Shown here in pieces: positions 18,691 through 25,535 of a DNA stretch of 25,698 nucleotides. Source of the stretch: Trichomonas tenax (taxonomy: Eukaryota; Parabasalia; Trichomonadida; Trichomonadidae); NCBI GenBank assembly GCA_023091735.1, contig JALKBU010000756.1, positions 1 to 25,698 on the forward strand, in the 5' to 3' direction. Below the pieces are notes generated by a model, which saw nothing but the letters and a program-made list of their open reading frames with translations, was not told where the DNA came from and searched no databases. The translations under genes and the position numbers were made by a program. Every line of letters starts with the position of its first letter. Positions within the stretch are counted from its first letter, which is position 1.

Positions 18691-19302
18691 ATATTTATCT
18701 TTTCACACTTGAATTGTCACTTTTTGTTTTTGTCAAAATATTTTTTTTCCTTAGCACATTTTTTTAGGGAGACAAATAATAAAGTAAAAACATTCGAGGT
18801 TTTGACCATAATATGCCTTTCTGAAGTTTGATATAATTCTAAAGTAAACAGCTAAAATATGCATTTCTACTTCTAAATTTACCAATGGCTTTTATTATTA
18901 GTTTGATATTGAAGCTAATCTGTACAACTCTGATTAGCCAATGATATAATAATGATGTTCAATAGAACTATGGTCTAACAATGACTAAATTCCAAAAATG
19001 ATGAAGCTCAACAAATGCTTTGTTATTCACATAAATCAATCTATATCAGATCTTCTATGTATATTAAAAATATAACAATAATGAGGAGATGTTGTTATAG
19101 ATAATGTAAGGAAGTCGTAGATTGATGTTATGAATGATGTATTGTGATTTTTAAAACGACAATTGAAATATTTAGGCAATAGTGTGTTTTGGTAGAAAGG
19201 AGGTTATAAAACAAAAGATTTGATGATGCACATCAAAAGTACATAAATCCAAAAAATTTGGGGCGAAAATAATCGTTCAAAATTTTAGTGGTCAACACCA
19301 TC
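18691..19302. promoter_or_regulatory. Divergent promoter region, TOR (-) and HEAT gene (+)
   Basis: A 612-base AT-rich spacer with no credible gene. On the TOR side the leader contains ATTCAAGTG, with its TCA adenine at 18710, about 19 bases before the ATG. This is only a loose initiator match. On the other side GTTCAAAATTTT (19275-19286) lies about 24 bases before the ATG at 19303 and resembles the duplicated GTCAAATTTT before the ATM gene. No TATA box is expected in trichomonads. Upstream regulatory motifs could not be identified by eye. Confidence 0.45.
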
Positions 19303-21759
19303 ATGGATCCACAAGAATTATACAACGAACTTAAAAACGCGTGTGTTCCATCCGGAGCTGACACAAAAAACAAGAAATCCAAAAAAATAGATCCTGATAA
19401 AATGTGGACAGTTTTATTCGATATTGCACAAACTTCAATAAGGACTTTAGGAATGTATTATCCATTACTTCTCGGTTACACACAAAAGTACCCCGAATTT
19501 CGTGATAAGAATCCACCAGTTGTCACTAAATTCTTAAATGATTATTCAGACACAACTAAATCATTCGAAGAAAGAACAAAAATATGCAGTCCACTTGCAC
19601 TCCTTGCGCCATTACTCTCTATTTCGAACTGTGTTAAGTTCTTTGATGTAAGTGTTGATATAATGCACAATTACATGCAAGAGCATCAAGACATTTCCTT
19701 AGAGTTTATCGACGTTTTCGACGAAATTATGACAGAAGATTTACAAAAAACTACAATTGCTGCAATTTATCATCATCTCAGTAAATTAATGGCCACAGAA
19801 AAGGCGCCAGCAGCAATGTTCATCCTGGCTCCAATTTCTTATTGCCTTTTGGAGGTATCAGAGGGTGCAGACAAGTTTGTTGTTGACACTGTTATGCAAA
19901 CTATCAAGAAAGATCGCATTAATCAAATCGTCAGCTGCTTTTTACTCGAATATCTTAGCGTTTACTTCGAAAATGTGCCAGACACGACTCCACCTGCAGA
20001 AATTCTCGCAAAAGATATCATCAATTTGTTAACATGTGACGACAAAGCTGTTTGTTATCGTGCATACAAGGCATTCAAGGCACTCATTCAAGAGGATCTA
20101 TTCCTTTCGCCACCAATCGTTACTTTATTTCTCTCCAGTTTTCAGTCCTTTACAATAAATCCACAGCTTGATATTTTCTTCAAGATCGTCTCCACATTCA
20201 TCTATCCAGAAGATGAATTCGAAGATTACTGTGAAGATGAACATGCTCAGGAAGTATCCATTCTTCAGCCAATCTTAGACTTTGCTGTAATGACACTCAA
20301 GTCATCAGAGTCCCCACTTATTCGTGGTCACTGCTTAGACACACTTGCTGATCTTGATGGTCGTGATACAATGTTTGTTGAGGATTGCTATCAAGATGCA
20401 ATGCGCCATGCTGAAGCATTGATTAATGAGGGCCACGTTTGTGCATTCCCATGGCTTTCTGCTTACTTTGTTGCTATGTCACGCGACTTCACAGCAGAAA
20501 CAAGTGGAATTATTGTCAAATACCTTCCAACGCTTGTAAAAGCAATTCATGATGAAAATGCTGGTCGCCTAAAGGATAGATTAAATCTCGCTGCTGACCT
20601 TGCAGTCATGATTGGCGATGGCCTTGATGATTCTCTATGCCCAGAGATTGCTAACTATGCAATGAAGTTCCTCAACTCCGAGAATATCAAGGAAATGATG
20701 AATGCTTGTGCTATTTTCATTGCTCTCAGACCTAAGTTGACACCAGAACTCGCTAATACAATTTTCGAGATAGCAGCAAATCGCGCAAACGAAGTATTGA
20801 GTTCAGATGCTCTCACAACACTTGTACAGACAATGCGCAAGATGATGAAGAAATTCGATATAAAAGAATCACTATCTGAGAACTTCACAAAGAACATCAT
20901 GGAAGGAAAGCTCAAGATCTTATATGGACAGCCGCCTCATTTGTCTAAACCACCTGAGAGGTTCCTTTTCTTGTACTTAGAAAGATATATTGTTAGGAAC
21001 ACCTCCAAGGGCGCTGATGTTTGTGCAAGACTTATCGAATGGATTGCCAAAGCACCTTTCTCTGTCATACCAATGATTTTACGTCCTATCATTGCGGGTC
21101 TCCAGTCCGGTGTTGTTAATGATGCCGCTGCTAGAGTCTTGACTGGAATCCTCAGTGTTCTCTTACCTCAGCTTGATGGACATGATGTTGATGAGCTTGC
21201 TGCTACATGCCGCACACTCAAGAATGTTTATGATGTTCATCCAGATGTTGTTGAACCATGCGATCCATTCTTCGAGCATCTCGCTGAAGTTGTTGGAATG
21301 ATTGTTTCGGATCCTAATGAAGAAGAAGAGTATTTCTATGGAGATGTTGCACACGCAGTCGATTCAATGCCAGATATTGCTCAATTCGTCTTTACTGTTT
21401 ATATGTCTAGTGAAACAACACGCATAATTCCGGAGTTGCTTGAAGGAATTCTCCAAGTTATGCCATTTGGCTCAGATGTCGAGGAAAACGAGGAGCTTAT
21501 GGAGTGCCTTTGCTCGATGCTAGAAGACGAAGACAAGTTTGAGTGTATTGTTGTTCCTGCATTGTCAGTATTTACAGAACTTCTTCTTTTGAAGAAGACA
21601 GAACTTGATGAATATGAGTTAGAGGAAGATACAGTTACAGCAATGAAAGAGACCCTTAAGAGAATCGTTAAGAAGAATCCTAATGTTGGAAAGCAATTAC
21701 AGAAGAGACTTGGAACTTCAAGAGCTAAGATTAACAGATTCAATGCGCTTATTAGATAA
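19303..21759 (+). CDS. Large HEAT/ARM-type solenoid protein, possibly karyopherin-like (818 aa)
   Basis: The product is a helical-repeat protein along nearly its whole length, with repeated pairs of amphipathic helices. It is acidic in places (EDEFEDYCEDEHAQE at about 305-320; DPNEEEEYFYGD near 670; DVEENEELMECLCSMLEDED near 725) and has a basic C-terminal tail (RIVKKNPNVGKQLQKRL). Acidic loops within a HEAT array are common in importin-beta-family receptors that bind basic cargo, so nuclear transport is the best guess. The N-terminus does not show the classical importin-beta N-terminal pattern, and a different HEAT scaffold remains possible. The frame is open from GTG at 19288, but the first ATG is at 19303 (MDPQELYNELK) and is chosen because eukaryotic initiation needs ATG. 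The stop TAA (21757-21759) is followed by an A/T-rich tail. Confidence 0.75.
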   Translation: MDPQELYNELKNACVPSGADTKNKKSKKIDPDKMWTVLFDIAQTSIRTLGMYYPLLLGYTQKYPEFRDKNPPVVTKFLNDYSDTTKSFEERTKICSPLALLAPLLSISNCVKFFDVSVDIMHNYMQEHQDISLEFIDVFDEIMTEDLQKTTIAAIYHHLSKLMATEKAPAAMFILAPISYCLLEVSEGADKFVVDTVMQTIKKDRINQIVSCFLLEYLSVYFENVPDTTPPAEILAKDIINLLTCDDKAVCYRAYKAFKALIQEDLFLSPPIVTLFLSSFQSFTINPQLDIFFKIVSTFIYPEDEFEDYCEDEHAQEVSILQPILDFAVMTLKSSESPLIRGHCLDTLADLDGRDTMFVEDCYQDAMRHAEALINEGHVCAFPWLSAYFVAMSRDFTAETSGIIVKYLPTLVKAIHDENAGRLKDRLNLAADLAVMIGDGLDDSLCPEIANYAMKFLNSENIKEMMNACAIFIALRPKLTPELANTIFEIAANRANEVLSSDALTTLVQTMRKMMKKFDIKESLSENFTKNIMEGKLKILYGQPPHLSKPPERFLFLYLERYIVRNTSKGADVCARLIEWIAKAPFSVIPMILRPIIAGLQSGVVNDAAARVLTGILSVLLPQLDGHDVDELAATCRTLKNVYDVHPDVVEPCDPFFEHLAEVVGMIVSDPNEEEEYFYGDVAHAVDSMPDIAQFVFTVYMSSETTRIIPELLEGILQVMPFGSDVEENEELMECLCSMLEDEDKFECIVVPALSVFTELLLLKKTELDEYELEEDTVTAMKETLKRIVKKNPNVGKQLQKRLGTSRAKINRFNALIR

Positions 21760-21936
21760 TTTATTATTTTAGAGATTTTAATATTGGTTTATAAAGCAAT
21801 AAATGTATTCTTATTTAAATTACATAATGGTTATTTTAACACTGATAATGTAATAGAATTCCATAATTATTGTAAAGCAGTTCCTGATGACATGTGTATA
21901 CTATATGAACAAACAGTTCAAAAATACTTCCAATAA
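21760..21936 (+). pseudogene. Possible 3' gene fragment downstream of the HEAT gene
   Basis: After the HEAT stop the same frame stays open for 58 codons to TAA (21934-21936). Its second half looks protein-like: HNGYFNTDNVIEFHNYCKAV followed by PDDMCILYEQTVQKYFQ, with polar and aromatic composition unlike the surrounding spacer. There is no ATG before this segment, so it could only be a 5'-truncated remnant. Being in the same frame as the HEAT gene is a one-in-three coincidence, and the HEAT protein has a natural-looking end before it. No family is recognised. Confidence 0.3.
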
Positions 21937-21962
21937 GTTATCGATTTTTATATGTTATTATA

Positions 21963-22349
21963 ATGACAAAGAAAGGCTATTTAAACGATAACAGGATTGT
22001 AAGACCATTATTTTATTACGGTACTCAATACGCCCCTGAGTGCATAGCAGGGTATAGTTTATACAGCAATTCCGACCTCATTCGAACCGTCACATTTGCA
22101 AATTATGAATGGTTCGCATTGAGAAATTCAGTCCAACCCGAAGCCAAAGAAACAAGCGACGATTATGCCACAATTGACAAAATAAGAAGAACAGACCCAC
22201 ATGTTCCAGGAGTTTTTGTTGATTTCTCGAATATTGATAACAACAGGACAGTCAAAATGAAAACAAAGACAAAGGTTTACCTTAATTCATTCTTAACACT
22301 TCGACATCCTGTTTCAGGTAATTCTTCATCACTTTCTTCAATTTCATAA
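21963..22349 (+). CDS. Hypothetical protein, 128 aa
   Basis: An ATG-started frame encoding a polar protein rich in Tyr, Asn and Ser: an N-terminal aromatic part (RPLFYYGTQYAPECIAGYSL), an acidic middle with ETSDDYATIDKIRRTDPHVP, then VPGVFVDFSNIDNN and a basic MKTKTKVYLNSFLTLRHP, ending in a serine-rich tail. There is no signal peptide or membrane segment. Its G+C is clearly higher than the flanks, which supports real or recently functional coding DNA. The low-complexity tail SSSLSSIS may mean the original 3' end has been replaced. The family is not recognised. No convincing initiator motif is visible before the ATG. Confidence 0.5.
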   Translation: MTKKGYLNDNRIVRPLFYYGTQYAPECIAGYSLYSNSDLIRTVTFANYEWFALRNSVQPEAKETSDDYATIDKIRRTDPHVPGVFVDFSNIDNNRTVKMKTKTKVYLNSFLTLRHPVSGNSSSLSSIS

Positions 22350-22458
22350 TTAATTCTATACATAACATCAATGAGATATATAAGTGTATGTATTCCTGCT
22401 ATTGTAATTAATGATACCTCAAAGAATACGGACATTTATATATTAATAAAATAATAAA

Positions 22459-22935
22459 TTACATGTCGAAATGATTTGATTTCTTTGATTCGGCAGTGAC
22501 TTGGACAAGTTCACCCTTCATTTCTGATTTAATTATGTCATTGTCTTTGACTTTTTCATAAAGTAATAGATCGTTTATTTTGCATGTGATTTCATTCTGT
22601 TTTTCAGTTAATTCGGATGCAATTTTGTTTACAATTTCCCTCTTTGCTGAGTTGAAAAGATTTGTTAATTCATCGGGGGAAATATTGACGAACTTTTCTT
22701 TAATTGTTTTTGGCAGTTCATTATTGACAAACTTGAATGAAAACCTGTTCAATTCTTCATGATGTTTATCGTAACATGTTGCACTGATTGATATAACATG
22801 ACTGTTTAATTTTGACTTTGTCTTCTTGTCTACATTAATTTTTAATGAATGAGTATATTTAATATCAGTACTGCCGAGATTTTCAATTTGAAATTCTTTG
22901 ATCAAGTAATCCTCGAATGAGATGAGTGCGAACAT
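22459..22935 (-). CDS. Hypothetical protein, 158 aa, charged and helical C-terminus
   Basis: The product begins MFALISFEDYLIKEF, has a beta-rich middle (KYTHSLKINVDKKTKSKLNS, then HVISISATCYDKHHEELNRF), and a charged, probably coiled C-terminal third (NLFNSAKREIVNKIASELTE and KINDLLLYEKVKDNDIIKSE). There is no signal peptide or membrane span. A TGA two codons before the ATG fixes the start at 22935. An upstream out-of-frame ATG seven bases earlier opens only 19 codons. The start codon lies inside a 14-base match to the left element hairpin (22925-22938), so the N-terminus may have been set by an old element end. No known family is recognised. Confidence 0.5.
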   Translation of the reverse strand: MFALISFEDYLIKEFQIENLGSTDIKYTHSLKINVDKKTKSKLNSHVISISATCYDKHHEELNRFSFKFVNNELPKTIKEKFVNISPDELTNLFNSAKREIVNKIASELTEKQNEITCKINDLLLYEKVKDNDIIKSEMKGELVQVTAESKKSNHFDM

Positions 22936-22947
22936 CTTTCATTGCTG

Positions 22948-23047
22948 AAGTGTCGGACAAGGGGTTATTTTGAAAAATAGGGTCTGTACGTTAATGAAAA
23001 GTGTCGGACCTCGTTATTTTTCATGTCGATGTTAGGATTTGTACGTT
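22948..23047. repeat. Diverged tandem duplication, about 51-55 bases
   Basis: AAGTGTCGGAC occurs at 22948-22958 and 22999-23009, each followed by a GTTATTTT segment. TGTACGTT follows in both copies (22985-22992 and 23040-23047). This is an imperfect two-copy tandem duplication between the divergent small genes at 22459-22935 (-) and 23054-23344 (+), possibly a duplicated promoter segment. Confidence 0.5.
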
Positions 23048-23053
23048 TATTTA

Positions 23054-23344
23054 ATGTTTAAAGAATTGCCAAACAATGTGATGAAGGTTGATTATTTATT
23101 TGGTAAAAAGTTATTAGACGAATATTGGATAAATAGAAAAGAAAATGCGATAATAAAGAAAAACGTTTATTCAAAACAATTCAAAGATTATAAATATATG
23201 ATTACGTTAAAATATAAATTATCAGTAAAATTTATTGATAAAACACGTGATATTTTGTACGATGATTTTTTAAATGCATTCGTAAAGGAATGGAATTTAC
23301 GTGAAAGATATTGCATTAATTGTTATAAGAAATACTTCTTGTAA
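23054..23344 (+). CDS. Small basic protein, D/E-x-W family, 96 aa
   Basis: Very lysine- and tyrosine-rich protein of unknown function. The sequence LFGKKLLDEYWINRKENAII followed by KKN aligns with LFNKKIVNDVWFDLKSERII followed by KKN in the protein at 24739-25008. In both, an LP dipeptide precedes this block and a Y-x-Y segment follows at similar spacing, so the two are diverged paralogues. The C-terminus has two cysteines close together (RYCINCYKKYFL), which might form half of a metal site. The frame is open upstream to 23039, but the first ATG is 23054 (MFKELPNNV). The composition is extremely AT-biased. A decaying copy is possible. Confidence 0.5.
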   Translation: MFKELPNNVMKVDYLFGKKLLDEYWINRKENAIIKKNVYSKQFKDYKYMITLKYKLSVKFIDKTRDILYDDFLNAFVKEWNLRERYCINCYKKYFL

Positions 23345-23510
23345 ACAGTTTGTTATTTTTGTTTTTGGTTGATTTCGATGTGGAAATGAGGAAATGAGGT
23401 CGTTTATGTTGAAAATTTGATGAAAATACATGAAAAACAGTGATTTAGAGGCAAAAATGAAAAGTGAGCCGGGCGCATCGAGTCGATTTATTTTAAAATA
23501 AGTTACTTTT

Positions 23511-23744
23511 CAAAATTTGAGGATTTGCGGGAGTAAATTAGGGGTTGAAAAAGTGCACCGTGTGCAAATTTTCCCTATAGAATGTGACAACATTGACATT
23601 TTTACAACACGAGTGATTTCATGCTGAAAATAGGTATTTTACGGTCGTTTGTACGTAAAGGGTACGTAGAAATTGGTGTAAAACATACGATGTTGTCAAA
23701 TTGAGTTTTTGGGCTTAATATTATCAAAATTTGAGGATTTGCGG
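23511..23744. repeat. 20-base exact direct repeat
   Basis: CAAAATTTGAGGATTTGCGG occurs at 23511-23530 and again at 23725-23744 in the same orientation, 214 bases apart. Weaker similarity continues a further 10-15 bases. The second copy runs into one arm of the 23584-23782 inverted repeat. Confidence 0.85.
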
Positions 23745-23782
23745 CAGTTTATAAGGTGTTGTCAAAATGTCAATGTTGTCAT
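23584..23782. repeat. 199-bp segment bounded by 27-base imperfect inverted repeats
   Basis: The arms 23584-23610 and 23756-23782 are reverse complements at 25 of 27 positions (core GACAACATTGACATTTT), with a 145-base interior that holds no gene. The arrangement could be a small MITE-like element or a transcribed hairpin. No target-site duplication is obvious next to the arms. Confidence 0.7.
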
Positions 23783-23801
23783 TGCCCATATGACCTGCAC
23801 C

Positions 23802-23828
23802 TGGTGCACTTGGTGCACTCGGTGCAGT
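23802..23828. repeat. Three tandem 9-mers
   Basis: TGGTGCACT, TGGTGCACT and CGGTGCAGT follow each other without gaps, preceded by CCTGCACC, which can pair with GGTGCA. On the minus strand the triplets read Ser-Ala-Pro, but no start codon precedes them, so this is treated as a microsatellite-like repeat. Confidence 0.75.
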
Positions 23829-24032
23829 TTGAGATTTTGGGCTGTTTGGAGGTAAATGTATGAAGAAATGGGGTAAATTAATGAAAATAGTGAGTTTTAG
23901 GGGGTAAATACAGACTTGGACAAAGAAATTGACTGTTTTAAGGTAATGATTTGAAGAAATGATGGATTTAATGGTTAAAATTGATGTTTCGACATGTTTT
24001 AAATTGATAGGAAAAATAAATGAAGGGGTTAT

Positions 24033-24170
24033 TTAGTTATAAGCAGTAATAAAGTAATATTCAGCGTCTGGTTCAAAATCATGAATAGTTTTCTCAATAT
24101 AATGAAAGTTTTTCATGTTAAACCAGTAGTCGCTGAGAATATCATATTTTATAAGCCATCCTTTTTTCAT
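24033..24170 (-). CDS. Short D-x-W family ORF, 45 aa, overlapping the preceding stop
   Basis: The ATG at 24170 overlaps the stop of the 24167-24472 frame in an ATGA arrangement. The 45 codons (MKKGWLIKYDILSDYWFNMK, then NFHYIEKTIHDFEPDAEYY, then FITAYN) read like real protein. They contain ILSDYWFNM, matching LLDEYWINR and IVNDVWFDL of the other small proteins here. It is either the second half of one gene broken by a frameshift, or a separate small gene. In a eukaryote that scans from the cap, a downstream overlapping ORF would not normally be translated, so the broken-gene reading is favoured. Confidence 0.45.
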   Translation of the reverse strand: MKKGWLIKYDILSDYWFNMKNFHYIEKTIHDFEPDAEYYFITAYN

Positions 24171-24472
24171 TTTAATTGACGGCAAAAGTATTTTGTTTTA
24201 TCTGAATTTCTTTTACACACTTCTTGACAATAATTCGAATAAATCCAGAAATCATGAACCAGTTCGTCATCATTATAATCTCTGTCATTAAAGTTATAAT
24301 AAAAACCTTCATATGTTTCTTTAAATTCGGCGAAAGGAACAGGATGCTTTAAAATGATATGGAAAATTGGTGGTACTGTATAAGTTTTGCCATTTAATAC
24401 GAAAGTAAATCTTTCATATTCTACTTCAAAACATTTTTTATTAAGATAATAAACATCTATGTCAATTCCCAT
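24167..24472 (-). CDS. Small protein with NGKTYTV and D-x-W motifs, 101 aa
   Basis: Aromatic, acidic small protein of unknown function. It begins MGIDIDVYYLNKKCFEVEYE, followed by RFTFVLNGKTYTV, a beta-strand-like segment similar to VKIDGKTYNL in the broken gene at 631-825. After an acidic NFNDRDYNDDE stretch comes LVHDFWIYS, which fits the D/E-x-W motif of the neighbouring small proteins. Cysteines appear near the end (YCQEVCKRN and YFCRQL). Its stop codon overlaps the ATG of the 24033-24170 frame, and the two may be halves of one frameshifted gene. It is divergent from the gene at 24739, 266 bp away. The family is not recognised. Confidence 0.5.
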   Translation of the reverse strand: MGIDIDVYYLNKKCFEVEYERFTFVLNGKTYTVPPIFHIILKHPVPFAEFKETYEGFYYNFNDRDYNDDELVHDFWIYSNYCQEVCKRNSDKTKYFCRQLK

Positions 24473-24582
24473 TTATTACGGATTAAAAAATTAAATAAAA
24501 ATAAAATGAAGGGGGTTATTGATTTCGTTGCTGTTGAGGGTCGTTTAATATTAATGGTTCTTCTTCGACTTCACACACACAA

Positions 24583-24623
24583 ATGGGGCAGCCCAGCGAG
24601 CCCTTGGCTCGCCTTGTGCCCAT
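24583..24623. repeat. GC-rich nested hairpin in the spacer of divergent small genes
   Basis: A perfect 7-base stem, GCGAGCC (24596-24602) with GGCTCGC (24606-24612), has a 3-base loop and is enclosed by outer partial arms ATGGGGCA and TGTGCCCAT. It stands out from very AT-rich surroundings. The design (outer arms, gap, inner arms) resembles the element-tip hairpins, but the sequence does not match them. Confidence 0.7.
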
Positions 24624-24738
24624 AAATGAAGAAATTTAATGATTTCGTGAAGTTTTCACGTTAAGATTTCGGCACGTTTGACATTTAATAGAATTAATGT
24701 TAATTTTAAAAATATTTATTTTTTTAATTATAAAGTAA

Positions 24739-25008
24739 ATGGAAGTAGAAGAAACGCATTGTGGATTCAAGAAATCGTATTTAACGGATTTGCCGCAAAC
24801 AGCGAGGAAGATTTCAAAATTATTTAATAAGAAAATTGTAAATGATGTTTGGTTTGATTTGAAGAGTGAACGAATAATTAAGAAAAATACGATAAGGAAA
24901 AATAAACAAGAATACCCATATATTTATATACGAAGTTCAGAGGTTTTGATAAAATATGAAAATGAGGAAATATACGAAAATACGAAGAAGATTATAGTTA
25001 GTAATTAG
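24739..25008 (+). CDS. Small D-x-W family protein, 3' end replaced by element insertion (89 aa)
   Basis: Lysine-rich small protein, paralogous to 23054-23344 by LPQTARKISKLFNKKIVNDV, then W, then LKSERIIKKN. The family function is unknown. The frame starts at a clear ATG (MEVEETHCGF) after an A/T-rich leader. The last three residues (VSN) and the TAG stop are encoded by AGTTAGTAATTAG, which is the tip of the right Maverick-like element (from 24996). The native C-terminus has therefore been lost, and the present stop comes from the transposon. Expression is uncertain. Confidence 0.5.
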   Translation: MEVEETHCGFKKSYLTDLPQTARKISKLFNKKIVNDVWFDLKSERIIKKNTIRKNKQEYPYIYIRSSEVLIKYENEEIYENTKKIIVSN

Positions 25009-25053
25009 ATGTTCGCGTAATCCACGACTTCGCCGTGGCTTCCGCGAACATCT
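25007..25053. repeat. Nested hairpin at the tip of the right element
   Basis: Perfect 11-base arms AGATGTTCGCG (25007-25017) and CGCGAACATCT (25043-25053) enclose CCACG (25022-25026) and CGTGG (25034-25038). It is homologous to 574-622. The outermost pair next to the GTTCGC core differs (G:C here, A:T on the left), a compensated change. Confidence 0.85.
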
Positions 25054-25199
25054 CTTTAAATATATTTACGACAGAATTAGTTTTACAAGTTAGGTTCCCC
25101 CCCATATAGAAAATAAATTTTTGAATTACTTACAAAATTAACGTTAAAATTAATTCTAAAACTTATGACTTTATAAAATGTATTCAGTTTTGAAAATAA

Positions 25200-25535
25200 T
25201 TTATGACAAACTAACTAAAAAAAATAGCGAAAGGTTTCGCCCCAGAGCGGCAAGGATTTTATGAGTTAGGAAATTCAAAAAATTATTTTTCGGTGTTTAC
25301 GTTTAAAATTTGATTGAATAATTAAACGACAAACCAACCAACCAACCGACAAATTAAAGCGAAAGGATTTATGAAGTAAGAAATTTTGAAAAATAATTTT
25401 AGTGATTATGAGAGAAATTTATTTGGATTTGAAAATAATTAAACGACCAACCAACCAACCTACCGACAAATTAAAGCGAAAGGATTTATGAAGTAAGAAA
25501 TTTTGAAAAATAATTTTAGTGATTATGAGAGAAAT
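25200..25535. repeat. Subterminal tandem repeats of the right element
   Basis: Two units start AAACGAC at 25324 and 25441 (period 117). Each carries CCAACCAACC, GCGAAAGGATTTATGAAGTA and AGTGATTATGAGAGAAATTT. A more degenerate unit (25200-25320) has an insertion around CGCCCCAGAGCGGCAAGG. They are the reverse complement of the left array units but carry CCAACC where the left array has CTAACT. Confidence 0.85.

Larger units (their letters stand above)
23345..24032. other. 688-base gene-free stretch with short repeats
   Basis: No convincing gene. The stretch is G/T-biased on the plus strand and contains a 20-base direct repeat, a 27-base imperfect inverted repeat and a triplicated 9-mer (separate entries). 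It also has a GC-richer spot at 23467-23485 (AGCCGGGCGCATCGAGTCG). This looks like accumulated remnants of small repetitive elements. Confidence 0.5.

Noticed and set aside
19288..19302. GTG as start of the 19303 HEAT gene
   Set aside because: Nuclear eukaryotic genes start at ATG; the first in-frame ATG is 19303 and sits behind an initiator-like motif.
23039..23053. TTG as start of the 23054 small gene
   Set aside because: Same reason; the ATG at 23054 is used.
23720..23990. Minus-strand reading through the 9-mer repeats as an Ala-Pro-Ser-rich protein
   Set aside because: No ATG precedes it, and the reading is explained by the 9-base period of the repeat. Continuity of the frame could not be confirmed.
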